Assembly: GCF_006715725.1 (NCBI RefSeq)
Contig: NZ_VFNU01000001.1
Span: 1,798,001-1,862,000 of the forward strand
Origin: Nocardioides sp. SLBN-35
GTDB lineage: Bacteria > Actinomycetota > Actinomycetes > Propionibacteriales > Nocardioidaceae
Length of the DNA stretch: 64,000 bases
Direction: 5' to 3'
Within the stretch, counting starts at the first letter, position 1, and the number at the start of each line of letters is the position of its first letter. The notes below the pieces were generated by a model that did not search any database, was not told the DNA's origin, and saw nothing but the letters and a program-made list of their open reading frames with translations. The position numbers were made by a program, and so were the translations under genes. Shown here piece by piece: positions 45,117 to 56,531 of this stretch.

Positions 45117-46058
45117 GTGACCGCGATCGACGAGCGTCCGCAGCCGCCGACCCCCAGGGCCACCATGGGTGGCGACACCCAGGGCTTCTGGGAACGGCTC
45201 GCGCTCGGGCTGTTCATCGCCGTCCCGTTCGTCGCCTTCCTGGCCGCCATCCCCGTCGCGTGGGGCGGTTGGCTCGGCTGGAGCGACGTCGTGATCACCT
45301 TCGTGATGTACGGCCTGACCCTGCACGGCGTCACGGTCGGCTACCACCGGCTCTTCACGCACAAGTCGTTCAAGCCCAACCGGGCCGTGAAGATCACGCT
45401 CGCGGTCCTGGGCTCGATGGCGATCGAGGGGCCCGTGATCCGCTGGGTCGCCGACCACCGCAAGCACCACAAGTACTCCGACAAGGACGGCGACCCGCAC
45501 TCGCCGTGGCGCTACGGCAACAGCCTGCGCGGTCTCACCAAGGGCTTCGTGTGGGCGCATGTCGGCTGGCTGTTCGACCCCGAGCAGACCCCGATCGACA
45601 AGTACGCCCCCGACCTCGCCAAGGACCGCGACCTGCTGCGCATCTCCCGGCTGTTCTGGCTGTGGGTGCTGACCTCGATCCTGCTCCCGCCGGTCCTCGG
45701 TGCCCTGCTCACCTGGTCGTGGCAGGGCGCGCTGACCGCCTTCTTCTGGGGCACGGTGGTGCGCATCGGCCTGATCCACCACGTCACGTGGTCGATCAAC
45801 TCGATCTGCCACACCCTCGGTGAGCGGCCGTTCGCCTCCCGCGACTTCTCCGGCAACGTGTGGTGGCTCGCCATCCCGTCCGGCGGCGAGTCCTGGCACA
45901 ACCTCCACCACGCCGACCCGACCTCGGCCCGCCACGGCGTGAAGAGGTTCCAGCTCGACACCTCGGCGCGCATCATCTGGGTGCTGGAGAAGCTGGGTTG
46001 GGCGCGCGACGTGCGCTGGCCGACGGCCGAGCGGATCCGCGCCAAGTCCGTGGCGTGA
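45117..46058 (+). CDS. Acyl-CoA (delta-9 type) fatty acid desaturase
   Basis: The 313-residue membrane protein has the three histidine boxes of class III diiron desaturases: HRLFTH, HRKHH and HNLHH, with four hydrophobic segments between. The order and spacing fit stearoyl-CoA desaturase-type enzymes, which insert a double bond in saturated acyl chains using oxygen. It is 9 bases after the response regulator gene on the same strand, possibly co-transcribed, and unrelated to the following mec-cysO-cysM operon. Confidence 0.94.
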   Translation: MTAIDERPQPPTPRATMGGDTQGFWERLALGLFIAVPFVAFLAAIPVAWGGWLGWSDVVITFVMYGLTLHGVTVGYHRLFTHKSFKPNRAVKITLAVLGSMAIEGPVIRWVADHRKHHKYSDKDGDPHSPWRYGNSLRGLTKGFVWAHVGWLFDPEQTPIDKYAPDLAKDRDLLRISRLFWLWVLTSILLPPVLGALLTWSWQGALTAFFWGTVVRIGLIHHVTWSINSICHTLGERPFASRDFSGNVWWLAIPSGGESWHNLHHADPTSARHGVKRFQLDTSARIIWVLEKLGWARDVRWPTAERIRAKSVA

Positions 46059-46101
46059 GCCCGATTCGGGTGGGCACCGACGAAGCAATACCCTTGACCG
46101 C

Positions 46102-46548
46102 GTGTTGCAGATCGACCAGGCGACGTACGACGCCATCGTGGAGCACGCCAAGCGGGACCACCCGGTCGAGGCGTGCGGGATGGTCGCGGGCCCGATCGGG
46201 AGCGACCGGCCGGCGCGGCTGATCGAGATGGTGAACGCGGCGGGCAGCCCGACCTTCTACGAGTACGACTCGACCGACCTGCTCCGCCTCTACCGCGAGC
46301 TGGACGACCGCGACGAGGAGCCGGTGGTGATCTACCACTCGCACTCCGCGACCGAGGCGTACCCCAGCGTGACCGACATCAACCTGGCCAGCGAGCCCGG
46401 AGCGCACTACGTGCTGGTCAGCACGCGCGAGCACGGGAATAACCCCGGCCCGGTGGAGTTCAGGTCCTACAGAATCGTCGACGGCGTCGTGACCGAGGAA
46501 GAGGTCACGGTCGCCAGCAGCACCGAAGCAGCAGAGGAGAGCAGCTGA
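46102..46548 (+). CDS. mec: JAMM-family metalloprotease Mec, processes CysO
   Basis: The 148-residue protein matches mycobacterial Mec (Rv1334), a zinc isopeptidase that releases cysteine from the CysO-Cys adduct. The JAMM motif is intact: Glu23 (VEACGM), His79, His81, Ser89 and Asp92 in HSHSATEAYPSVTD. The start is a GTG at 46102. cysO begins 2 bases after its stop. The gene is translated with the sulfur carrier and cysteine synthase, forming the CysO-dependent cysteine pathway. Confidence 0.95.
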   Translation: MLQIDQATYDAIVEHAKRDHPVEACGMVAGPIGSDRPARLIEMVNAAGSPTFYEYDSTDLLRLYRELDDRDEEPVVIYHSHSATEAYPSVTDINLASEPGAHYVLVSTREHGNNPGPVEFRSYRIVDGVVTEEEVTVASSTEAAEESS

Positions 46549-46549
46549 C

Positions 46550-47828
<1,279 letters not shown>

Positions 47829-47844
47829 GGTCCATGATGGCCCC

Positions 47845-48447
47845 GTGAGGATCCTCCTGGGCCTGCTGCTGGCCCTGTCCACCTGGCTGGTCGCACCCGT
47901 CGTCTCCGTCGCCTCCGCCGACGCCGGCGCCCCGCAGGTGCGCGTCGAGCAGCAGGCCGAGCCGCGAGTGATCCGCTACTCGGTGCGGGTGCGCGGCGAG
48001 ATCGGTCGCAAGACCCGACGGGAGTTCCGGGTCCTCGCGCAGGAGACGTACGACGACCCGCGTGGCTGGTCCGGCAAGCGGCCCGGCCTGCGGTTCAAGC
48101 AGGTGAAGCGCGGTGGGGCGTTCACGCTGTGGCTGTCCCGGGCGCGCCTGGTGCCGAGCTTCTCGAGCGCGTGCAGCGCCCAGTGGTCGTGCCGCGTGGG
48201 TCGCAACGTGATCATCAACCTCGACCGGTGGCGCGGTGCGTCACCGGCGTGGAAGAAGGCGGACCTGCCGCTGCGCGACTACCAGCACATGGTCGTCAAC
48301 CACGAGACCGGCCACTGGCTCGGCTACCGCCACGCGTCGTGCCCGCGACCGGGCGCCCTCGCCCCCGTGATGATGCAGCAGTCGAAGGGCACCGGCGGCT
48401 GCCGGCTCAACCCGTGGCCGACGAAGGCCGAGCTGCGCCGGCGCTGA
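47845..48447 (+). CDS. Secreted DUF3152 putative zinc protein
   Basis: A GTG start gives a 200-residue product with a signal peptide (RILLGLLLALSTWL to ASADA) and the DUF3152 domain ending in VVNHETGHWLGYRHASC, a HExGHxxxxxH-like metal site close to metzincin signatures, then APVMMQQS with the Met-turn. It may be a metalloprotease but no activity is known. It ends exactly where the convergent phosphodiesterase gene ends. Confidence 0.86.
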   Translation: MRILLGLLLALSTWLVAPVVSVASADAGAPQVRVEQQAEPRVIRYSVRVRGEIGRKTRREFRVLAQETYDDPRGWSGKRPGLRFKQVKRGGAFTLWLSRARLVPSFSSACSAQWSCRVGRNVIINLDRWRGASPAWKKADLPLRDYQHMVVNHETGHWLGYRHASCPRPGALAPVMMQQSKGTGGCRLNPWPTKAELRRR

Positions 48448-49473
48448 TCACTTCCAGGTGAGGTCCTGGTCGCGGTCCCACAGGCTGTCCGGCACCGCGC
48501 CGAGGCCGAGGATGTCGAGGCTGACGTTGGCGACCTCGCCGTTGCGGATCGGCTGTGGCGAGGCACCGAAGCCGGGCCGGGTCCGGCCGGGCTTCGCGCG
48601 TCCGGGGTTGAGCGCGTAGAGGTCGGTGTTCGGCACTCCGGAGCCCCAGAACGCGAACGGCACCCGGTAGTCCTCGCGGTTGGTCTTGACGCCGTGGTTC
48701 CGGGTGCCGGGGATGCCGCCGTGGTCGGAGGTGAGCACGATGACCGTGTTGTCGCGCAGCGCCGGCGTCGACCTCACCTGGTCCATGATCGTGCCGACCA
48801 GCTTGTCGACCTTGGCGACCGCCTTCAGGTAGGACGGCGTCATCCAGCCGTCGCGGTGCCCGATCTGGTCGGGGCGGCCGAGGTGGACGAAGGAGAACGT
48901 CGCCGGGGCGGACGCGAGGTCGCTGCGCAGCTCCTTGACGACGGCGCCGTTCTTCTTGACCCGGATGAACGTGTCGTCGACGGCCTTGGGCCAGGAGTTC
49001 TCGAACAGCCAGAACTTCGACTTCGTGGCGTACACCGCGGTCGTGCCACCGCCCTCGTGCACCTGCGTGAACACCGAGGCGACGTCGTGGCCCGCCGCCT
49101 GCTGCACGGTCTTGGTCACCTTGTCGTCGTTCCAGGTGACGCCGTGCCCGCCCTTGCTCGCCTTGATCCGGCGCCCGGTCACCATGCTGGTGTGGTTGGG
49201 CAGGGTCACCGTCATCTCGAGCTGGGTGCGGGCGTTGACGGTGCCGGCGCCCTCGTCCTTGATGAGGCGGTGCAGGTTCGGCGTACCGGCGCGGCCGAGC
49301 CGCTTGAGCGCGCGCGGGTTGAGGCCGTCGACGGAGATCGCGATCACGTGCTTGTCGTTGACGCTCGCGCGGGCCGGTTCGCTGCGGTCCGCGGTGGCGG
49401 TGCCGGGCGCGGCCAGGAACGAGGCCGCGAGCGCGGCGGCGAGGACGACGGCAGGTCGGCGCAGGTGAGTCAC
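48448..49473 (-). CDS. Secreted alkaline phosphatase-superfamily phosphodiesterase
   Basis: The 341-residue product has a signal peptide (RRPAVVLAAALAASFLAAPG) and type I phosphodiesterase/nucleotide pyrophosphatase motifs: ISVDGLNPRALKRL with the metal Asp, TVTLPNHTSMVTGR with the catalytic Thr (or Asn/His), GRPDQIGHRDGW, and VLTSDHGG with Asp-His. It hydrolyses phosphodiesters or pyrophosphates outside the cell. It converges with DUF3152 with no gap. Confidence 0.88.
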   Translation of the reverse strand: MTHLRRPAVVLAAALAASFLAAPGTATADRSEPARASVNDKHVIAISVDGLNPRALKRLGRAGTPNLHRLIKDEGAGTVNARTQLEMTVTLPNHTSMVTGRRIKASKGGHGVTWNDDKVTKTVQQAAGHDVASVFTQVHEGGGTTAVYATKSKFWLFENSWPKAVDDTFIRVKKNGAVVKELRSDLASAPATFSFVHLGRPDQIGHRDGWMTPSYLKAVAKVDKLVGTIMDQVRSTPALRDNTVIVLTSDHGGIPGTRNHGVKTNREDYRVPFAFWGSGVPNTDLYALNPGRAKPGRTRPGFGASPQPIRNGEVANVSLDILGLGAVPDSLWDRDQDLTWK

Positions 49474-49572
49474 CTGCCCGACCTTACGTCGCGCGGGTCA
49501 GGATGCGGGGACCGACGTGATCTCGGTCCCGGAATGCCGACTGCGGACACCACGACGCCGTAGTCTGACCGG

Positions 49573-50403
49573 GTGCGGCAGGTGAACCATCGCGGAGGGT
49601 CGGATCTCGATGCTCCGATCGGGATCTTCGACTCGGGCTTCGGGGGCCTCACCGTCGCGCGGTCGGTGATCGACCAGCTGCCCCACGAGTCGATCACCTA
49701 CGTCGGCGACACCGCCCGCCAGCCCTACGGCCCCAAGCCCATCGGCGAGGTGCGCGAGTACGCCCTCGAGTGTCTCGACCACCTCGTCCACCAGGGCGTC
49801 AAGGCTCTCGTCATCGCCTGCAACTCCGCGTCGGCCGCGATGCTGCGCGACGCCCGGGAGCGGTACGACGTCCCCGTGGTCGAGGTGATCTACCCGGCCG
49901 CCCGGCGCGCCGTCGCCGCCACCCGCAACGGCCGGATCGGCGTCATCTCGACCCGCGCCACGGCCGAGTCGATGGCCTACGACGACGCGTTCGCCGCGGC
50001 CCCCCAGATCTCCCTCACCACGCGAGCCTGCCCGCGCTTCGTCGACTTCGTGGAGGCGGGGGTGACCGGCGGCGACGAGCTCATCGCGGTGGCCCACGAG
50101 TACCTCGACCCGCTCACCGAGCTCGGCATCGACACCCTGATCCTCGGCTGCACGCACTACCCGCTGCTCACCGGCGTCATCTCCTACGTGATGGGCGACG
50201 ACGTCACGCTGGTGAGCAGCGCGGAGGAGTGCGCCAAGGACGTCTACCGGATGCTGGCCGACTCCGGCCTCATGCGGCCGACCGGCGACCCGTCGTACAC
50301 CTTCACGACGACGGGCTCCCCGGCGGAGTTCGAGACGATCGGGCGTCGGTTCCTCGGACCCGAGCTCGTCGCGGCAGGCCAGTTCGCAGGGGGTGTGCGT
50401 TGA
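49573..50403 (+). CDS. murI: Glutamate racemase
   Basis: MurI makes D-glutamate for peptidoglycan. The 276-residue protein has [15 protein letters not shown], the first catalytic cysteine in IACNSASA and the second in LGCTHYPLL. The start is a GTG at 49573. The MBL-fold gene overlaps its stop (TGATG). The order cysM, DUF, murI, MBL, rph, rdgB is the standard one. Confidence 0.96.
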   Translation: MRQVNHRGGSDLDAPIGIFDSGFGGLTVARSVIDQLPHESITYVGDTARQPYGPKPIGEVREYALECLDHLVHQGVKALVIACNSASAAMLRDARERYDVPVVEVIYPAARRAVAATRNGRIGVISTRATAESMAYDDAFAAAPQISLTTRACPRFVDFVEAGVTGGDELIAVAHEYLDPLTELGIDTLILGCTHYPLLTGVISYVMGDDVTLVSSAEECAKDVYRMLADSGLMRPTGDPSYTFTTTGSPAEFETIGRRFLGPELVAAGQFAGGVR

Positions 50404-51233
50404 TGGGTGACGAGGAGAGCGCAGCGGTGGTGGCGCCGGCGACGACGGTGCTGCGGGTGCCACCGGCGCCCAACACGGTGAAGGTGACGATCGTCGGCTG
50501 CTCCGGCTCCTACCCGGGACCGGACTCGCCCGCGAGCTGCTACCTCGTCCAGGCCGTCGACTCGCTGCGCACCTGGAGCCTGGTGCTCGACATGGGCAAC
50601 GGCGCGCTCGGCGCGCTGCAGCGCTACGTCGACCCGCTGCAGGTCGACGCCGTGTTCATCAGCCACCTGCACGCCGACCACTGCGTCGACATGACCAGCT
50701 ACTACGTGCTGCGCAAGTACCACCCCACCGGCACCCAGCCGAAGATCCCCGTCTGGGGGCCCAAGGGCACCGCCAAGCGGCTGGCCAAGGCCTACGACCT
50801 GCCCCGCAAGCCCGGCATGCGCGAGGAGTTCTCCTTCCGCGTCTACGCCGACCCGATCGAGATCGGCCCGTTCCTGATCGAGCCCTACGAGGTCGACCAC
50901 CCCGTCCCGGCGTACGGCCTGCGGCTCTCGGCCTTCGGCAAGGTGCTCGCCTACAGCGGCGACACCGGCCCGACCGCGGCCCTCGGCGACATCGCCGCCG
51001 ACGCGGACCTGTTCCTGTGCGAGGCGTCCTTCCGCTCCTGCGACGACAACCCGCCCAACCTCCACCTCACCGGGACCGAGGCCGGCGAGGTCGCCGCCAA
51101 GGCCGGCGCGAAGCGGCTCGTGGTCACCCACGTCCCGCCGTGGCACGACGCCGCGAGGATGCTGGCCGAGGCGGAGGCGGCGTACGACGGGCCGACGGAG
51201 CTGGCGGTGCAGGGGACCGTCTACGAGCTCTGA
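50403..51233 (+). CDS. Metallo-beta-lactamase-fold hydrolase, Rv1339-like phosphodiesterase
   Basis: The 276-residue protein is an RNase Z-like MBL hydrolase with HLHADHCVDM (HxHxDH motif), AYSGDTG and VVTHVPPWHD. It corresponds by order and domain to Mycobacterium Rv1339, for which cAMP phosphodiesterase activity has been reported. Its activity here, on cyclic nucleotide or RNA, is inferred. It is translationally coupled to murI. Confidence 0.9.
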   Translation: MGDEESAAVVAPATTVLRVPPAPNTVKVTIVGCSGSYPGPDSPASCYLVQAVDSLRTWSLVLDMGNGALGALQRYVDPLQVDAVFISHLHADHCVDMTSYYVLRKYHPTGTQPKIPVWGPKGTAKRLAKAYDLPRKPGMREEFSFRVYADPIEIGPFLIEPYEVDHPVPAYGLRLSAFGKVLAYSGDTGPTAALGDIAADADLFLCEASFRSCDDNPPNLHLTGTEAGEVAAKAGAKRLVVTHVPPWHDAARMLAEAEAAYDGPTELAVQGTVYEL

Positions 51234-51235
51234 GC

Positions 51236-51901
51236 TCACTCCACCGGGTGCCCCGCATCCCTGATCGTCAGCGCGATCTGGACCCGGTTCGTGGTCTCCA
51301 GCTTCTCGAACAGCTTGGACACGTGCCCCTTCACCGTCGGCACGGACAGGTGCAGCTCGCGGGCGATCTCGGCGTTCGACAGTCCGCGCCCGACCGCGCC
51401 GGCGACCTCGAGCTCGCGCTCGGTCAGCCGGTCGAGGCGGCGCTGGGCGTCGGCGGCGCGGCTGTCGCCGGACGCGGTGCGGACCCGCTCGATGAGGGTG
51501 CGGGTGACCGAGGGGGACAGCATCGGGTCGCCGTCGGCCACCTTGCGGAGGGCGGCGACGATCTCGGGGGGAGCGGTGTCCTTGAGCAGGAAGCCGTCGG
51601 CGCCGGCGGCGAGGGCGCCCACGACGTAGTCGTCGGCGTCGAAGGTGGTCAGCACGATCACCCGCGGCGGCCGGGGGTCGGAGTGGAGGATCCGGGTGGC
51701 GGCCAGGCCGTCGAGGACGGGCATCCGGATGTCCATCAGTACGACGTCGGGGGCCAGCTCGCGGGCCAGGGCTATGCCGGCGCGGCCGTCCGAGGCCTCG
51801 CCGACGACCGCGATGTCGGCCTGTCCGCCGAGCATCAGGGTCAGTGCGGAGCGCACCAACGGGTCGTCGTCGACGACGATGACGCGGATCTGGTCGGTCA
51901 C
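51236..51901 (-). CDS. NarL/LuxR-type response regulator
   Basis: The 221-residue protein has a receiver domain (IVVDDDPLVRSALTLML; phosphoacceptor Asp in VVLMDIRMP; KDTA lysine) and a LuxR-type HTH (LTERELEVAGAVGRGLSNAEIARELHLSVPTVKGHVSKLFEKL). It overlaps the kinase gene by 4 bases and is likely to control the divergent ABC exporter. Confidence 0.94.
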   Translation of the reverse strand: MTDQIRVIVVDDDPLVRSALTLMLGGQADIAVVGEASDGRAGIALARELAPDVVLMDIRMPVLDGLAATRILHSDPRPPRVIVLTTFDADDYVVGALAAGADGFLLKDTAPPEIVAALRKVADGDPMLSPSVTRTLIERVRTASGDSRAADAQRRLDRLTERELEVAGAVGRGLSNAEIARELHLSVPTVKGHVSKLFEKLETTNRVQIALTIRDAGHPVE

Positions 51902-53112
51902 GGGTGGTCCTCTCCCTGGCCGGGCTCGGCGGCCCACGGTAGCCATGCGTGCAGCACGAAGACCTCGGCGCCGGTCCCGCCCGGGGCGTGCTCGAAGCGG
52001 TGCGTGAGCGTCCCGCCGCGCAGCTCGGCCCGCTCGGTGAGCCCGACCAGGCCGAGACCGGCGCCCGGGGTGCGCGTCGGTCCGAAGCCCAGCGCGTTGC
52101 GCAGCACGACGTCGACGCCGTCGGCGGGGGAGCCGCTGACCGAGATCCGCAGGGTGGCCGCGGGGGCGTGCTTGCCGGCGTTGGTGATGCCCTCCTGCAC
52201 GATCCGGTAGACCGTGCGGCCCACGGCGTCGGGAAGGGGCTCGCCACCGGCCAGGCCGTCGTCGTACTCGATCGCGGCGCCGGCGTCGCGGGCGTCGGCG
52301 ACCAGCGCCTCGAGGTCGCCGTACGTCGGCTGGGGGCCGGTGAGCGGACCGGTGGCGGCAGCGCCGTCGACGTCTCGCAGTACGCCGAGCACCTCGCGCA
52401 GGTCGGTGAGCGCCTCGTGGGCCTTGGCCTGGATCACGGCGACACTGCTGCGCATCTCGTCGGCAGAGAGGTCCTCGCGGTAGGTCAACGCGCCGGCGTG
52501 CATGGAGATCTGCGAGATCCGGTGGGCGAGCACGTCGTGCATCTCGCGGGCGATGCGGGCGCGCTCGGTGGAGCGGGCCTGCGTGGCGCGCAGGTCGCGC
52601 TCGGCCTCGGCCGTCTCGGCGCGCTGCCGCAGGGTCCAGATCAGCTCGCGGCGCGAGCCGATGTACATGCCCCAGGCGGTGATGGCGAGCACGACCGCGA
52701 CAGTGACCGACAGGTTGACCCACCACGGGTCGACCGACTCGCTGGGCTGGACCGCGTAGTAGACGAGGCTGAACACCACGTTGAGGGCGCCGACGGTGAT
52801 CACCTGCCACCAGCGCCGCCGGGTCGCCAGCGAGACGGTGGCCAGGGCGGCCGGACCCGCGGAGAGCGAGCTGATCGGTGCCATCAGGATGGTCACCACG
52901 GCGATGGTGAACGGCCAGCGCCGGCGGAACCAGACGAGCACGAAGGCCAGCAGGCCGACGACGAGATCGGCCCAGAACAGCAGCGGGTTCTCGTCGACCT
53001 GGGCGTCCATCACCGGCCCCCAGACGAGCAGTCCGAGCGCGAGGGCCAGGACGTAGCGCCACAGCTGGTTGTACCAGCGCAGGCGCGGCTGGTAGCCGTC
53101 CGGCGTGTCCAC
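51898..53112 (-). CDS. HisKA_3-type sensor histidine kinase
   Basis: The 404-residue protein has about five N-terminal transmembrane helices, then the HisKA_3 dimerisation domain with the phosphorylated His (ARIAREMHDVLAHRIS), and an ATPase domain (VYRIVQEGITNAGKHAPAA with the N box; GAGLGLVGLTERAE). The membrane region without a clear ligand domain fits envelope stress or antibiotic sensing. The start is a GTG at 53112. The ABC exporter begins 129 bases away on the other strand. Confidence 0.92.
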   Translation of the reverse strand: MDTPDGYQPRLRWYNQLWRYVLALALGLLVWGPVMDAQVDENPLLFWADLVVGLLAFVLVWFRRRWPFTIAVVTILMAPISSLSAGPAALATVSLATRRRWWQVITVGALNVVFSLVYYAVQPSESVDPWWVNLSVTVAVVLAITAWGMYIGSRRELIWTLRQRAETAEAERDLRATQARSTERARIAREMHDVLAHRISQISMHAGALTYREDLSADEMRSSVAVIQAKAHEALTDLREVLGVLRDVDGAAATGPLTGPQPTYGDLEALVADARDAGAAIEYDDGLAGGEPLPDAVGRTVYRIVQEGITNAGKHAPAATLRISVSGSPADGVDVVLRNALGFGPTRTPGAGLGLVGLTERAELRGGTLTHRFEHAPGGTGAEVFVLHAWLPWAAEPGQGEDHP

Positions 53113-53241
53113 GGTCCGACACTAGGGCCTCGGGAACCGCGACAGGCAGCGCCCCGGGACCGGGACGACACCTACTTTGGTCGGGGCGACTCGCGACGCG
53201 GGTTCGATGTGGCCGCCCTTCGGTTCGGGCAGGCTGGAGCC

Positions 53242-54180
53242 ATGATCACCGTCGATCGACTCACCAAGACCTACGGCGCGTACACAGCCGTGGACGACGT
53301 CAGCTTCGTGTGCCAGCCCGGTCGCGTCACGGGCTTCCTCGGCCCCAACGGCGCGGGCAAGACCACCACCATGCGCGTCATGGTCGGCCTCACCCTGCCG
53401 ACCCACGGCACCGTCACCATCGGCGGCCTGCGCTACCACGACATCCCCAACCCGGGGCGCCACGTCGGCACCCTGCTCGACGCGTCGGCGCAGCACGTGG
53501 GCCGCACCGGCCGCGAGATCCTCTCGATCGCCGCGCAGACCATGGGCCTGCCGAAGACCCGCGTCGACGAGATGCTCGCGCTGGTCGGGCTCAACGACGA
53601 CGAGGCCGGGCGCCGCCTGCGCAACTACTCGCTCGGCATGAAGCAGCGCCTCGGCATCGCGCACGCGCTGCTCGGCGACCCGTCGGTGCTCATCCTCGAC
53701 GAGCCGGCCAACGGCCTCGACCCGGCGGGCATCCGCTGGATGCGTGGCCTGCTCAAGGGGTACGCCGACCGGGGCGGCACCGTGCTGCTGTCCAGCCACC
53801 TGCTCCACGAGGTCGAGCAGATCGCCGACGAGATGATCCTCATCGGCCGCGGCAAGATCGTCGCCCAGGGTGACCGCGAGACGCTGCTGGCCGGTGCCAA
53901 CGGCACCCCGGTCACCATGGTCACCTCGCTCGACAACGCCGCTCTCGGCGCGGCGCTGACTCACGCCGGTCACGCGGTCGAGCCCGCCGGCCCCGGCCTC
54001 AAGGTGCAGGCGAGCCCGGAGCAGGTCGGTCGCGCCGCCCTGTCGGCCGGTGTCGTCCTCACCGACCTCCGGTCCGGCGGCGCCGGCCTGGAGGACCTGT
54101 TCCTCGAGCTGACCTCGGCCGACGCCCGAGAGGCCGTCCCCGGCTTCGGCGCCCCGACCCCCGGAGGTATCCCCGCATGA
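53242..54180 (+). CDS. ABC-2 exporter ATPase (drug/bacitracin type)
   Basis: The 312-residue protein has Walker A GPNGAGKTT, a variant signature YSLGMKQRLGIAHA, Walker B VLILDEPANGLDP and switch His LLSSHLLHEV. Family resemblance is to BcrA/CcmA-like drug-exporter ATPases. It is coupled to the permease by ATGA overlap. The divergent two-component system suggests inducible resistance to a membrane-active compound. Confidence 0.92.
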   Translation: MITVDRLTKTYGAYTAVDDVSFVCQPGRVTGFLGPNGAGKTTTMRVMVGLTLPTHGTVTIGGLRYHDIPNPGRHVGTLLDASAQHVGRTGREILSIAAQTMGLPKTRVDEMLALVGLNDDEAGRRLRNYSLGMKQRLGIAHALLGDPSVLILDEPANGLDPAGIRWMRGLLKGYADRGGTVLLSSHLLHEVEQIADEMILIGRGKIVAQGDRETLLAGANGTPVTMVTSLDNAALGAALTHAGHAVEPAGPGLKVQASPEQVGRAALSAGVVLTDLRSGGAGLEDLFLELTSADAREAVPGFGAPTPGGIPA

Positions 54181-54974
54181 GCACCACCGCCGTCCCCACC
54201 CTGGACATCTCGGGTACGCCGCGCACCCCGCTGAGCCGCTTGGTCGGCGTCGAGCTGCGCAAGGCGATCGACACCCGTGCTGGCTTCTGGTTCGCCACCT
54301 CGATCGTCGGCCTGGTCTCGGTCGTGCTGCTGATCTACACCCTCGTCGCCCCGGACGACTCCAAGGACCTCGGCGACATGCTGCCGGTCGCCGGCGGTGT
54401 GCTCGGCTACTTCCTGCCGATCCTGATCATCATGCTGGTCACCAGCGAGCAGTCCCAGCGCAACGGTCTGGTCACCTTCACCCTCGAGCCGAAGCGATCG
54501 CGGGTCGTGGCCGCGAAGTTCCTCGCCGGCATCAGCCTCGGCGCGGTCGTGATGGTGCTGGCCGGCCTGCTCGCGGTCGTGTTCACCGCGATCGGCGCGC
54601 TCACCGGCAGCTCGCCGGAGTGGTCGGTCGACGGCAACCTGCTGTTCAACGGCTTCGTGCTGGCCAACCTGATCGGGATCTTCGTCGGCTTCGCCATCGC
54701 GATGCTGCTGATGAACACCCCGGCCGGCATCGTCGCCTACTTCGCCTACAGCCTGATCCTCCCGATCGCCGCCGGCATCCTGAGCGCGCTCAGCTCGGGC
54801 TTCGAGAAGGTCGCGCCCTGGATCGAGTTCAACACCGCGCAGACCCCCCTGTTCACCGGCGACTACCAGCCCTCCGGCGAGGAGTGGGCGCAGTTCGCCG
54901 TGGCCGGATTCCTGTGGCTCGTGGTCCCGCTGGTCCTCGGCACCATGCGGCTGCTGCGCATCGAGTTCAAGTAG
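54177..54974 (+). CDS. ABC-2 type exporter permease
   Basis: The 265-residue protein has six hydrophobic segments in the ABC-2 arrangement, with EQSQRNGLVTFTLEPKRSRVVAAKF between helices 2 and 3, which is typical of BcrB-like permeases. It forms the membrane part of the exporter with the preceding ATPase. A hairpin follows its stop. Confidence 0.9.
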   Translation: MSTTAVPTLDISGTPRTPLSRLVGVELRKAIDTRAGFWFATSIVGLVSVVLLIYTLVAPDDSKDLGDMLPVAGGVLGYFLPILIIMLVTSEQSQRNGLVTFTLEPKRSRVVAAKFLAGISLGAVVMVLAGLLAVVFTAIGALTGSSPEWSVDGNLLFNGFVLANLIGIFVGFAIAMLLMNTPAGIVAYFAYSLILPIAAGILSALSSGFEKVAPWIEFNTAQTPLFTGDYQPSGEEWAQFAVAGFLWLVVPLVLGTMRLLRIEFK

Positions 54975-55007
54975 CCCCACCCCTTCATCGAAGGTTGGCG
55001 GACACGA

Positions 55008-55048
55008 CACCGTGGCGGGGCCTGCGCGTAGCGGGCTTCGCCACGGTG
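55008..55048 (+). terminator. 10-bp perfect hairpin after the ABC permease gene
   Basis: CACCGTGGCG at 55008-55017 pairs perfectly with 55039-55048, with a 21-base loop. It lies between the permease gene and the SGNH hydrolase gene on the same strand, without a T tract. Confidence 0.45.
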
Positions 55049-55055
55049 GTGTTCC

Positions 55056-55814
55056 GTGGGCAACGGATACCTCCGCTTCGCCGCTCTCGGCGACAGCACC
55101 ACCGTCGGCCTCGGCGATCCGCTCCCGGCCGGCGGCTGGCGGGGCTGGGCCCGGCTCCTGGTCGAGTCGCTGCAGGCGTCGTACGACGTCTCGTTCTGCA
55201 ACGTCGCTCTCTCGGGGGCGACGGCTGCAGTCGTCCGGGAGCAGCAGCTCGACCAGGCGCTGGCGCACCGGCCCGACCTGGCCTCGCTGCTCGTCGGGGT
55301 CAACGACACGCTCCGCTCCAGCTGGGACCCGGACCGGCTGCACGCCGACCTGAGCCACGTCGCCGGTGCGCTGGTCGACGGCGGGGCGACCCTGATGACC
55401 GTCCGGTGGCACGACCACGCCGCGCTGCTGGGGCTGCCGCGCGTGCTCGTGCGGCCGATGGCCGAGCGGATCACCCTCGTCAACGAGGTCTACGACGACC
55501 TGCACGCGACGTACGGGGGCCTGCGGCTCGACCTCGCGCTGATGCCCGAGGTGGTCGACCGGACCTGCTGGTCGATCGACCGCTTCCACCCCTCCGAGCT
55601 CGGGCACCGAGCGCTGGCCCGGGCATGGGCCGAGCGGCTGCGCGCCGTGGGTCTGGACCTCCCGTTGCCGAGCCTCGAGCTGGGTGGCGGCTGCGAGCCG
55701 AGCTGGCGCCGCGACGTCGCCTGGATGGTGACCGAGGGCGCGCCGTGGTTCGGCCGTCGGGCGCGGGACCTGGGGCCCTGGGCAGTGCGGAGGGCCCTCG
55801 CCGCCGCTCGGTAG
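55056..55814 (+). CDS. SGNH/GDSL-family hydrolase
   Basis: The 252-residue protein has the SGNH motifs: block I FAALGDSTTVGLGDP with the catalytic Ser, Gly in NVALSGA, Asn in LLVGVNDTLR and Asp/His in SIDRFHPSELGH. It is an esterase or lipase of unknown substrate, without a signal peptide. The start is a GTG at 55056. It lies 9 bases before rph but is not part of the conserved order. Confidence 0.92.
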   Translation: MGNGYLRFAALGDSTTVGLGDPLPAGGWRGWARLLVESLQASYDVSFCNVALSGATAAVVREQQLDQALAHRPDLASLLVGVNDTLRSSWDPDRLHADLSHVAGALVDGGATLMTVRWHDHAALLGLPRVLVRPMAERITLVNEVYDDLHATYGGLRLDLALMPEVVDRTCWSIDRFHPSELGHRALARAWAERLRAVGLDLPLPSLELGGGCEPSWRRDVAWMVTEGAPWFGRRARDLGPWAVRRALAAAR

Positions 55815-55823
55815 GTTGGGCCC

Positions 55824-56527
<704 letters not shown>

Positions 56528-56531
<4 letters not shown>

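Noticed and set aside
53113..53241. Possible response-regulator site between the NarL-type system and the ABC exporter
   Set aside because: No inverted or direct repeat stood out clearly enough; only the divergent arrangement supports regulation.
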